From Amycolatopsis sp. FDAARGOS 1241 (GTDB lineage Bacteria; Actinomycetota; Actinomycetes; Mycobacteriales; Pseudonocardiaceae): a stretch of 64,000 nt of DNA. The notes under the pieces were generated by a model. That model was not told the DNA's origin and ran no database searches. It worked only from the letters and a program-made list of their open reading frames with translations. Shown piece by piece: positions 56,231-64,000 of the stretch. Where the stretch lies: assembly GCF_016889705.1 (NCBI RefSeq), contig NZ_CP069526.1, positions 9,514,001 to 9,578,000 on the forward strand. Direction: 5' to 3'. A program made the translations under genes and the position numbers. How positions within the stretch are numbered: the stretch's first letter is position 1; every line of letters starts with the position of its first letter.

Positions 56231-57088
56231 TCACCCGATTGCCAGATCGCGGAGGGTTGCCAGGGGACCGTTGAGCCAGTTCTGGTCCCCCGGCAGCGTG
56301 CCCTTGTCCGCGAACTGCCAGATCGCCTGGCTGCGCCAGCCGGCCGGCAGTTCGCCGATCTGCGTGTTGTAGCGCGCGAGCCACAGTGGATTCGCGCCGA
56401 ACGCCGCGCTGTTGCCGGTGCAGCGTTTCCACCAGCTCGTGGACGTGTAGATCGCCGGCGACCGTCCGGTCCGGGCGCGATAGGTGTCCGAGAAGGACCG
56501 GACCCACGCGACCATGCCGGCGGCATCCTTGCCGTAGCAGGTTTCGCCGTAGGGGTTGTACTCCAGGTCCACCGCGCCCGGCAGCGTCTTGCCGTCCTTC
56601 GACCAGCCGCCGCCGTGCGCGAGGAAGTAGTTCGCCTGCGCCGCGCCGTCCGACACGTCGGGCCGCGCGAAGTGGTACGAACCGCGGATGATCCCGGCCT
56701 GGTATGAACCGTTGTACTGCTGGGCGAACTGCGGGCTGACGAACCCGGTGCCCTCCGTGGCCTTCACGTAGACGAACTTCGCACCCGCGTTCGCGGCCGC
56801 GGTCCAGTCCACCGCGCCCTGGTGCCCGCTCACGTCGTGGCCGAGGACCTGGTCGCTCGCGGTGTACTCCACGTGCGGGGCGCCATCGACGCCCTCGTAC
56901 TTCTCGATCTGCGAACCGGCGTAGTGGTCTTCCGCGCCTTCGTAGCGCGGCGCGGCGGTGGCCGGAGCGCACAGGGCGAGCAGCCCGGTGCAGACCACAG
57001 CGCCCCACGCGGTGGCACCCCTCAGGACGGTTCGCGCGAAGGAAGCACGTTCGAAGGCAACCCGGCGCAGCAGCGGACGACGCTTCAC
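56231..57088 (-). CDS. Secreted GH25 lysozyme-like hydrolase (copy 2)
   Basis: A protein of about 285 residues from GTG 57088, which has GGGGAG upstream; a further ATG at 57169 would give an unlikely acidic leader. A signal peptide (AVVCTGLLALCAPATAAP) precedes a GH25 barrel with HDVSGHQGAVDW, KATEGTGFVSPQF, GSYHFARPD, catalytic VDLEYNPYGETCYG and YTSTSWWKRCTG. It is clearly paralogous to copy 1. Like that protein it should act on the cell wall outside the membrane. Confidence 0.88.
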   Translation of the reverse strand: MKRRPLLRRVAFERASFARTVLRGATAWGAVVCTGLLALCAPATAAPRYEGAEDHYAGSQIEKYEGVDGAPHVEYTASDQVLGHDVSGHQGAVDWTAAANAGAKFVYVKATEGTGFVSPQFAQQYNGSYQAGIIRGSYHFARPDVSDGAAQANYFLAHGGGWSKDGKTLPGAVDLEYNPYGETCYGKDAAGMVAWVRSFSDTYRARTGRSPAIYTSTSWWKRCTGNSAAFGANPLWLARYNTQIGELPAGWRSQAIWQFADKGTLPGDQNWLNGPLATLRDLAIG

Positions 57089-57236
57089 CCTGGACTCCCC
57101 ACCGGACGCGTGTACTCCTTCGCCGTGCACGATGCCCGGAAGCCGTCGTTCCTGCGACTCGGTGATCACCCGACCGGGTCAGTTGTGCTGGTCGAGACCT
57201 ATCGGTTTTCGCGTGGGTGACGTGCTGCGCGTGCGA

Positions 57237-57271
57237 AAAAGCCCGCCGTCCGGAGTGGACAGCGGGCTTTT
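57237..57271. terminator. Bidirectional terminator
   Basis: AAAAGCCCGC (57237-57246) pairs with GCGGGCTTTT (57262-57271), with an inner GTCC/GGAC stem and a short loop. T tracts occur on both sides. It ends the leftward type VII-associated gene. Confidence 0.85.
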
Positions 57272-57307
57272 CGTCGACAGCCGAAGTGAAAAATCCGGCG
57301 CGGAACC

Positions 57308-57976
57308 TCAGCGCCGTTCTTCGGCGATGGCCTTGAGGAGGTGCTCGGCCGGGACGACGGCGGTGATGAGGTCGTGCGGGTTGATCGCCAGCGGGTGACC
57401 GGCGAGCAGGCTCACGATGTCGCGGCCCAGCACGGCGCGGGCGTGCGGCCACTCGCGCGGCACGAGCGACTTGGTCGTGTACGCGGGCACCATCACGCGG
57501 CCGTCGGCGTTGTGGAAGCCGATCACCGTGCGCTGCACGGGGGACAGCGCGTAGACGAACAGCGTCGAGTCGAGGATGACCTTCGGCAGGTCCTCGGCGG
57601 GGCGGTGCTCGGTGCGCACGAGCTGCAGCAGCCGCTCGAGCTCCGTCTTGGGCTCCGGGAAGCCGAGCGCCTTCGGCGAAGGGCGGTAGCGGTCGTTGGG
57701 GTGGAAGTCCTCGACGACGTCACCCGCGGCGTTGACCGGGTACGCGCCCACCACGGCCCACGAGGGCACCGGGCCGGCCGGGTCGAAGGCCTCGTCGATC
57801 ACGTAGAGCCAGCTGTTCGGGTTGGCGCGCGCGTTCGCCCGCATCTCGGGGGTGATCTCCGGTTTGCCCTGCGGCCCGCGCCGGCCGTGCCGGCCCGCTG
57901 TCGCCGGCTTGCCGGCCGCCTTGCCGCGGGGCCCCGCGGGGGAAACCATCCGATCTGCCTCGTCCCGTTGCGCCAT
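57308..57976 (-). CDS. Type VII secretion-associated (SseB-like) protein
   Basis: A protein of 222 residues. After a basic, glycine-rich N-terminus, RANPNSWLYVIDEAFDPAGPVPSWAVVGAYPV and FHPNDRYRPSPKALGFPEPKTELERLLQLV match actinomycete proteins named type VII secretion system-associated. The C-terminal half, LDSTLFVYALSPVQRTVIGF and VPAYTTKSLVPREWP, resembles an SseB-type domain. No secretion apparatus genes are nearby, so the name reflects family only. The ATG at 57976 is chosen for length. Confidence 0.68.
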   Translation of the reverse strand: MAQRDEADRMVSPAGPRGKAAGKPATAGRHGRRGPQGKPEITPEMRANARANPNSWLYVIDEAFDPAGPVPSWAVVGAYPVNAAGDVVEDFHPNDRYRPSPKALGFPEPKTELERLLQLVRTEHRPAEDLPKVILDSTLFVYALSPVQRTVIGFHNADGRVMVPAYTTKSLVPREWPHARAVLGRDIVSLLAGHPLAINPHDLITAVVPAEHLLKAIAEERR

Positions 57977-58023
57977 CGCCGTCCCTCGGTGCCGGGTGCC
58001 TGAATGTCGGTCCGACGTCACTC

Positions 58024-58035
58024 TACTGTTGAGCC
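58024..58035 (+). promoter_or_regulatory. -10 element of a leaderless promoter (sterol carrier gene)
   Basis: TACTGT (58024-58029) lies 6 nt before the ATG at 58036 and no ribosome binding site is present. Confidence 0.4.
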
Positions 58036-58416
58036 ATGGCCTCTTCGCGTTCGGTCGATCCCGCTGAGTTACGCGCGGCGATCTCGGCCGTTTCGAGCTG
58101 GTTGCGAGGTGAGGGCCCGGATCCGGCCCGCTCCGAGCTGGCCGCCGCGGTTCGGCTGAGTCTGCGGACGCTGGCCGCCGACGCGCCGGGGCGCAGCGTC
58201 GAGGTGCGGGTGCCGCCGTTCGCCGCCGTGCAGTGCGTCGAGGGGCCCCGCCACACCCGCGGCACGCCGCCGAACGTGGTCGAGACCGATGCTCGGACGT
58301 GGCTCGAACTGGCGACCGGTCTGCTCGACTGGACCACCGCCGTGGAGTCCGCGCGCGTGTCCGCGTCCGGCTCGCGGGCCGATCTCGCGTACTGGCTGCC
58401 GGTGGTTCGACTCTGA
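58036..58416 (+). CDS. Sterol carrier family protein
   Basis: A protein of 126 residues with the actinobacterial sterol-carrier-family pattern: RSVEVRVPPFAAVQCVEGPRHTRGTPPNVVETD and TWLELATGLLDW. It corresponds in position to a conserved small gene next to purF in mycobacteria. The family may bind lipids, but the role is unknown. The transcript is probably leaderless. Confidence 0.8.
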   Translation: MASSRSVDPAELRAAISAVSSWLRGEGPDPARSELAAAVRLSLRTLAADAPGRSVEVRVPPFAAVQCVEGPRHTRGTPPNVVETDARTWLELATGLLDWTTAVESARVSASGSRADLAYWLPVVRL

Positions 58417-58603
58417 CCGTCCGTGGTCTTGACCAGCGAACGCTCACCTGACCGTGTGGTTCGGGGCGGACTCTCCGTAGAATCGGGAGGACAAACACGA
58501 CGCGAGCCACGCCGTGCTATACGGGTTGGCCCTGTACGTGTACTTTGGGTAGCCGGGCTGGAATCCCACAGGTCAACGAGCGGCGCACGGAAGGTCCCGG
58601 TCA

Positions 58604-59482
58604 ATGAACGCGGTGAACGCGTCCGGTGGCGAGCAGAGTCTCGGCCCGACTGCGCGCCGGATGATCCTCGGCTCGCAGCTGCGCAAGCTGCGTGAGGAAG
58701 CCGGGATCACGCGCCAGCAGGCCGGCTACAACATCCGCGGATCCGAATCCAAGATCTCCCGCCTCGAGCTGGGCCGCGTCGGCTTCAAGGAGCGCGACGT
58801 CGCCGACCTGCTCACCATGTACGGCGTCTCCGACGACGAGGAGCGCCGCGCGTTCCTCGACATGGTCAAGCAGTCGAACGAGGCCGGCTGGTGGCGCAAG
58901 TTCGGCGACACCGTGCCCGGCTGGTTCACCGACCTCGTCGGACTGGAGGAAGCCGCGTCCCGGATCCAGATCTGGGAGCCGCTGTTCGTGTCCGGCCTGC
59001 TGCAGATCGAGCCGTACGCCCGCGCGATCTTCAGCCACGGCCGTCCGGACATGGCCGACGAGAAGGTGGACCAGCTCGTGGCCCTGCGCATGCGGCGGCA
59101 GAAGATGCTGGCCCGCCCCGACGCGCCCCGCATCTGGGCGGTGCTCGACGAGTCGGTGCTCTACCGGCCGATCGGCGGGCCGAAGGTGTTCAAGCAGCAG
59201 CTGGAGTACCTGCTCGAGGTCACCACGCTGCCGCACGTGTCGGTGCAGATCCTCCCGTACTGCCGCAGCGGTCTGTCCGCCGAGCACGGCTTCGCGCTGC
59301 TGCGGTTCGCCGAGGCGGAGTTGCCGAACATCACGTACGTCGAGTACCTGACCGGCGCGCACTACCTCGACAAGCGCGACGAGATCGAGAAGTACAGCCG
59401 CGCGCTCGACCTGCTGGCGGTCGACGCGGAGACGCCGGAGCGCAGCCGCGCCCGCCTGGCGAAGCGGCGCGCCGAGATCTGA
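58604..59482 (+). CDS. XRE-type regulator with DUF5753 domain
   Basis: A protein of 292 residues. An N-terminal helix-turn-helix (LGSQLRKLREEAGITRQQAG and ESKISRLELGRVGF) is followed by a DUF5753 region (IQIWEPLFVSGLLQIEPYAR, VLDESVLYRPIGG, HVSVQILPYC). This is the regulator half of the actinomycete-specific pairs, like WhiJ-type genes, whose partner is a small DUF397 protein, here encoded at 59828. Such pairs influence development and antibiotic production in Streptomyces; the target here is unknown. Confidence 0.88.
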   Translation: MNAVNASGGEQSLGPTARRMILGSQLRKLREEAGITRQQAGYNIRGSESKISRLELGRVGFKERDVADLLTMYGVSDDEERRAFLDMVKQSNEAGWWRKFGDTVPGWFTDLVGLEEAASRIQIWEPLFVSGLLQIEPYARAIFSHGRPDMADEKVDQLVALRMRRQKMLARPDAPRIWAVLDESVLYRPIGGPKVFKQQLEYLLEVTTLPHVSVQILPYCRSGLSAEHGFALLRFAEAELPNITYVEYLTGAHYLDKRDEIEKYSRALDLLAVDAETPERSRARLAKRRAEI

Positions 59483-59712
59483 CCGGGGTTTCGGCGGTTC
59501 CGGTCAAAACGCTGAAATCACTGAAAACTTCGTCCGGTCACAGTCCGTGCTGAGCCTTCACGCGCTGCCACCGGTCGGTGGCGACTTCTTGGCGCAGGGC
59601 GACGAACCCGCAATCAACAGCGACCCTGTGTGATACTTCACCCCTTCAGGTGGTGCTCGATACGCCCGACTGGGACTTTCTACTGAACCTTGTCGTCACG
59701 CAGTGAGAAACT

Positions 59713-59790
59713 TGCAGAAACTTCTGCACGTGCATTTACCGCTGCATGCGCGCGTGCTAGCGTCCCAGTCACAGGTAGATGCACGTGCAG
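59713..59790 (+). promoter_or_regulatory. DUF397 promoter with three palindromic operator sites
   Basis: TTTACC (59735-59740) and TAGCGT (59758-59763) are spaced by 17 nt. Around them lie TGCAGAA-AC-TTCTGCA (59713-59728), a perfect palindrome, and CTGCACGTGCAT (59724-59735) with its exact inverse ATGCACGTGCAG (59779-59790), each built on the palindrome GCACGTGC. The rest of 59483-59712 shows no gene or structure. Confidence 0.6.
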
Positions 59791-59827
59791 ATTCCTGAGC
59801 TTTTCACCGTCCCGGAAGGTGGGGATC

Positions 59828-60067
59828 ATGGCTGAGCGGTTCGAGAACGGCATTGCGGCCGATCGTTTGACCGGCGCCCAGTGGCGCAAGGCGAGCTACA
59901 GCGGCGCCGTGGGCAACTGTGTGGAGGTCGCTCCGCTGGCCTCAGGAGAGATCGCGATGCGCAACTCCCGCTTCCCGACCGGCCCCGCGCTCGTCTACAC
60001 CCACGCCGAGATGGCCGCCTTCCTCGCCGGGGCGAAGGACGGCGAATTCGACGATGTCCTCGGCTGA
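59828..60067 (+). CDS. DUF397 domain protein
   Basis: A protein of 79 residues with the DUF397 hallmarks WRKASYSGAVGNCVEVA and MRNSRFPTGPALVYTHAEMAAFLAGAKDGEFD. It is the usual small partner of the XRE-DUF5753 regulator encoded upstream. GGAAGGTGGGG precedes the ATG. Its last codons overlap the next gene. Confidence 0.9.
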   Translation: MAERFENGIAADRLTGAQWRKASYSGAVGNCVEVAPLASGEIAMRNSRFPTGPALVYTHAEMAAFLAGAKDGEFDDVLG

Positions 60068-60452
60068 GGCCCTCGGGTCCCGCTACGACGTCGAGACCGG
60101 CCTGCAGGAGCTCATGAGCCGCGGGTACCAGTTCGTGCACCAGACGGACGCGAGCGGCGAGGTCGAGGCCGTGGTCGGCGTGCGGGTGCACGACAACGTG
60201 GTGGACGTCGTCCGGCTCAACGCCGAGGACGACGTGGTCGCGACGCGGCTGCCGGGGACCGAGGACAACGTCTTCGCCCCCGAGAAGTGGTTGTGGCGTC
60301 GCAGCGGCGACGCGGCCGGTGTGCTGACCGAGGTGCTCGCCCTGCCTGATGAGGCCGGCACCGACGACACCGACGACACCGCCACTGCCCCCGCGAAGGG
60401 CTGCTGGGTGCCCGGGCGTGGCGGCACGTCCAAGTGGCTCGCCGCTCGCTGA
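60054..60452 (+). CDS. Conserved hypothetical protein
   Basis: A protein of 132 residues starting inside the DUF397 gene (14-nt overlap). YDVETGLQELMSRGYQFVHQ and AVVGVRVHDNVVDVVRLNAEDD look like a compact alpha/beta domain; the C-terminus is acidic, with repeated DDT, then GCWVPGRGGTSKW. I recognise no family. Coupling to the DUF397 gene suggests coexpression with the regulatory pair. Confidence 0.65.
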   Translation: MSSAEALGSRYDVETGLQELMSRGYQFVHQTDASGEVEAVVGVRVHDNVVDVVRLNAEDDVVATRLPGTEDNVFAPEKWLWRRSGDAAGVLTEVLALPDEAGTDDTDDTATAPAKGCWVPGRGGTSKWLAAR

Positions 60453-60600
60453 ACACCCCGAACTCCAGGCCCCGGTCGACGTGGACGAGACACGCCGGCC
60501 GGGGCCTGGCTCATGTCCGGGGGTCGGGCGCAAGATCAACACCGGTCCGAAACGCGAGCACCGATCTCCCAGGAAGTGGGCAGCACCACGTCCTGTCCGG

Positions 60601-60628
60601 TGAACACGTCCTTAACAGCCCTTACACT
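60601..60628 (+). promoter_or_regulatory. Possible purF promoter
   Basis: TGAACA (60601-60606) and TACACT (60623-60628) are spaced by 16 nt, 39 nt before the purF start. GGGAG at 60656-60660 is the ribosome binding site. Confidence 0.35.
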
Positions 60629-60667
60629 TGGACTTGGCCCCGCCCACGTCTTCCTGGGAGCACCTCG

Positions 60668-62194
60668 GTGGTTTCCGACCAGTCCGCCAGCCCTGATCAG
60701 CCCGAACCGGAACCCCGTGAGGAGTGCGGCGTCTTCGGCGTCTGGGCTCCGGGGGAAGAAGTCGCCAAGCTGACCTACTACGGCCTGTACGCGCTGCAGC
60801 ACCGTGGGCAGGAGGCAGCCGGCATCTCCGTCTCCGACGGTTCGCAGATCGTCGTCTTCAAGGACCTCGGCCTGGTGAGCCAGGTGTTCGACGAGCAGGT
60901 GCTGCAGTCGCTGCAGGGCCACATCGCAGTCGGGCACTGTCGTTACTCCACGACCGGCTCGACGATCTGGGAGAACGCGCAGCCGATCTTCCGCACGACC
61001 GCCACCGGCAGCGGGATTTCGTTCGCGCACAACGGCAACCTCGTCAACACCGCCGAGCTGCGCGACCGCACCGCGGCCGCCGGCCTCAAGCCGCACGCCG
61101 GTCTGACGGGTTCGTCCAGCGACTCCGACCTCGTCTGCGGCCTGCTCGCCGCGAACGCCGCCGACAAGGGCATCGAGGCCGCGGCCATGGAGCTGCTGCC
61201 GACGCTGCGCGGCGCGTTCTGCCTGGTGTTCGCCGACGAGAACACCCTCTACGCCGCACGCGACCCCCACGGCGTGCACCCGCTCGTGCTCGGCCGCCTC
61301 GAGCGCGGCTGGGTCGTGGCGAGCGAGACGGCCGCGCTCGACATCTGCGGCGCGTCGTTCGTCCGCGAGGTCGAGCCCGGTGAGCTCATCGCCATCGACG
61401 CGGAGGGCCTGCGCTCGTCGCGCTTCGCGAACCCGGAGCCGAAGGGCTGCGTGTTCGAGTACGTCTACCTCGCCCGCCCCGACACCACGATCGCCGGCCG
61501 CAGCGTGCACGCCACGCGGGTGGAGATCGGCCGTCGCCTGGCGGTCGAGCACCCGGCCGACGCCGACCTGGTGATGCCCGTGCCGGAGTCCGGCACACCG
61601 GCCGCGATCGGGTACGCGCAGGGATCGGGCATCCCGTACGGCACCGGCCTGGTGAAGAACGCCTACGTCGGGCGCACGTTCATCCAGCCGTCGCAGACCA
61701 TCCGCCAGCTGGGCATCCGCCTGAAGCTGAACCCGCTGCGCGACGTGATCCGCGGCAAGCGGCTCGTGGTGGTGGACGACTCGATCGTGCGTGGCAACAC
61801 GCAGCGCGCGCTCGTGCGCATGCTGCGGGAGGCCGGCGCGCTCGAGGTCCACGTGCGGATCGCGTCGCCGCCGGTGCGCTGGCCGTGCTTCTACGGCATC
61901 GACTTCGCCTCGCGCGCCGAACTGGTGGCCAACGGCGTCGACCTCGACGGCATCCGCCGCTCCATCGGGGCCGACTCCCTGGGCTACATCTCGCTCGACG
62001 GCCTGGTCGCGGCGTCGGAACAGCCCAAGTCGCGGCTGTGCACGGCCTGCTTCTCCGGCGAGTACCCCATCGACCTGCCCGACGACGCCCTCATCGGCAA
62101 GCACCTGCTGGAAAGCATGGAGTCGGTCAATGGGGCGGCGACTCCCGTCAGCCCCGCCGGGTACGGTGCCGAAGACGCCGTCCGGCGTCCCTAG
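60668..62194 (+). CDS. purF: Amidophosphoribosyltransferase
   Basis: The first committed enzyme of purine synthesis, 508 residues, converting PRPP and glutamine to phosphoribosylamine. A short propeptide ends before the N-terminal nucleophile cysteine in REECGVFGVW. The glutaminase half has HRGQEAAGIS, GHCRYSTTG and AHNGNLVN; the transferase half has the PRPP loop VVVDDSIVRGNTQ and the CTACFSGEYP cysteines typical of iron-sulfur-type enzymes. The GTG at 60668 follows GGGAG by 7 nt. Confidence 0.95.
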   Translation: MVSDQSASPDQPEPEPREECGVFGVWAPGEEVAKLTYYGLYALQHRGQEAAGISVSDGSQIVVFKDLGLVSQVFDEQVLQSLQGHIAVGHCRYSTTGSTIWENAQPIFRTTATGSGISFAHNGNLVNTAELRDRTAAAGLKPHAGLTGSSSDSDLVCGLLAANAADKGIEAAAMELLPTLRGAFCLVFADENTLYAARDPHGVHPLVLGRLERGWVVASETAALDICGASFVREVEPGELIAIDAEGLRSSRFANPEPKGCVFEYVYLARPDTTIAGRSVHATRVEIGRRLAVEHPADADLVMPVPESGTPAAIGYAQGSGIPYGTGLVKNAYVGRTFIQPSQTIRQLGIRLKLNPLRDVIRGKRLVVVDDSIVRGNTQRALVRMLREAGALEVHVRIASPPVRWPCFYGIDFASRAELVANGVDLDGIRRSIGADSLGYISLDGLVAASEQPKSRLCTACFSGEYPIDLPDDALIGKHLLESMESVNGAATPVSPAGYGAEDAVRRP

Positions 62195-62224
62195 TCAGAG
62201 TTGTCCAGTAGGGAGTCCGCTTCC

Positions 62225-63295
<1,071 letters not shown>

Positions 63296-63316
63296 CTTTT
63301 CGGTTGCCCCGGCTGC

Positions 63317-63328
63317 GAGACTGGTCCC
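63317..63328 (+). promoter_or_regulatory. -10 element of a leaderless promoter (arfB-like gene)
   Basis: GAGACT (63317-63322) lies 6 nt before the GTG, in the context GCTGCGAGACTGGTCCC, like the patatin and FMN reductase upstream regions. Confidence 0.35.
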
Positions 63329-63757
63329 GTGACTGAGGACGTGCCCGTCGGCTCCCGCTTCGTGATCCCGGCGGCTGAGCTGCGCGAGCGCTTCTCGCGC
63401 TCATCGGGCCCCGGCGGTCAGGGCGTGAACACGACGGACTCGCGGGTTGAGCTGTCGTTCGACGTGGCCCGGTCGGCGGTCGTCCCGCCTTCGCTGCGCG
63501 CCCGAATCCTGGACCGCCTGTCCGGCCGGCTCGTCGACGGCGTTCTGACCATCGCCGCGAGCGAACACCGCTCCCAACTCCACAACCGCGACGCAGCCCG
63601 CGAGCGGCTCGCGGAGGTTCTGCTGAAGGCCTCTGTACCACCACCCGCCCAACGCCGCCCCACCAAACCCTCCCGCGGCTCGAAGGAACGGCGCCTCGCG
63701 GCGAAAAAACGCCGCAGCGCCGTGAAACGCAGCCGGGGCGGCCGCTTCGACGATTAG
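63329..63757 (+). CDS. arfB: ArfB-like peptidyl-tRNA hydrolase (class I release-factor domain)
   Basis: A protein of 142 residues with the GGQ motif in RSSGPGGQGVNTTDSRVEL, which places the catalytic loop in the ribosomal peptidyl transferase centre. The codon-recognition domains of true release factors are missing, as in ArfB/YaeJ. The C-terminal tail is strongly basic (KERRLAAKKRRSAVKRSRGG), as needed to enter the empty mRNA channel. It would rescue ribosomes stalled on broken messages. Confidence 0.9.
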   Translation: MTEDVPVGSRFVIPAAELRERFSRSSGPGGQGVNTTDSRVELSFDVARSAVVPPSLRARILDRLSGRLVDGVLTIAASEHRSQLHNRDAARERLAEVLLKASVPPPAQRRPTKPSRGSKERRLAAKKRRSAVKRSRGGRFDD

Positions 63758-63769
63758 GGCCGGGGCGGC

Positions 63770-64000
63770 GGGGGTGGTGATGCCGGGTGCGTTGGCTCGG
63801 CGCGACCGGTTCACGCGCGCGCTCAGGTGGGCGCGACCGGCCCGGCCGGGTCACCACGGTGGCGTGAGCGGTCCACTCATGCGGTCCGGTTGGCGCGAGC
63901 GGACCGTTCGCGCGATCGACGTGGCGCGGCTGTCCGCTCGACGACCGAGTTGGTCGGAGCGGTCTGGTTGCGCGATGGGCTCGGCGCGACTGGCCCAGCC
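63770..64000. repeat. Degenerate ~30-nt tandem repeats, non-coding
   Basis: From the arfB-like stop to the window end no gene is seen. The DNA shows about seven diverged units of roughly 28-36 nt beginning TTGGC/TGGCG-CG-A/G-CGG (for example TTGGCTCGGCGCGACCGG, TGGCGTGAGCGGTCC and TTGGCGCGAGCGGACCG). The array may continue beyond the window. Confidence 0.5.

Overview
The window is very GC-rich DNA from a high-GC actinomycete. GTG starts are frequent, start/stop overlaps of the GTGA and ATGA type are common, and lipoproteins and secreted GH25 lysozymes are typical of the group. The order of the purine genes (purB, purC, purS-purQ, purL, a sterol-carrier-family gene, purF, purM) matches what I remember of the Mycobacterium tuberculosis Rv0777-Rv0809 region. 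Together with the TetR, XRE-DUF5753/DUF397 and type VII-associated genes this points to the Pseudonocardiaceae (Amycolatopsis-like); that genus call is an inference.

Region by region: (1) 141-7744 is a divergent carbohydrate locus. A secreted GH27 alpha-galactosidase, an SDR dehydrogenase, a D-galactonate dehydratase and a mutarotase-like protein face a lactonase, a KDPG-type aldolase and a PfkB kinase, with a palindromic operator between them. Together they spell an oxidative (De Ley-Doudoroff type) galactose route. (2) 7892-13784 holds purB, a wrecked secreted hydrolase and a polar amino-acid type ABC uptake system with two binding proteins. (3) 13785-14690 is a decayed IS5-family element between two convergent genes. 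(4) 14686-19298 holds a hydrolase, a SAM hydrolase divergent from purC, a patatin and an FMN reductase. (5) 19299-22394 holds decayed repeats, a DUF2334 protein and a frameshifted acetate-type symporter with its DUF485 partner.

(6) 22552-36297 is the most interesting accessory block. A TetR regulator and an acyl-CoA synthetase are followed by an eleven-gene, translationally coupled operon: CoxG, ALDH, Zn-ADH, MBL hydrolase, atypical SDR, three-subunit molybdenum hydroxylase, atypical crotonase, luciferase-like protein and a second, paralogous TetR. Three promoters in this block carry the same ACTAA-N6-TTAGT operator placed just downstream of the -10 element; the third lies before a broken beta-lactamase-family gene. 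I read it as a catabolic regulon for an unidentified alcohol, aldehyde or acid that is activated as a CoA thioester.

(7) 36341-44843 holds an MBL protein and its ArsR-like neighbour, an IS remnant, an MFS transporter, an aldehyde dehydrogenase, a lactate 2-monooxygenase-like flavoenzyme, a tandem palindromic repeat array and a GMC oxidoreductase. (8) 45061-54985 holds purS-purQ, a PARG-like macrodomain protein, a heterodimeric ABC exporter with complementary degenerate ATP sites, purL and a two-gene membrane/envelope operon. (9) 55161-63757 holds two GH25 lysozymes, a type VII-associated protein, a sterol carrier protein, an XRE-DUF5753/DUF397 regulatory pair, purF, purM and an ArfB-like hydrolase. 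Several purine and neighbouring genes appear to be leaderless, with a -10 element only 6-7 nt before the start codon. No tRNA, rRNA or CRISPR array was seen.
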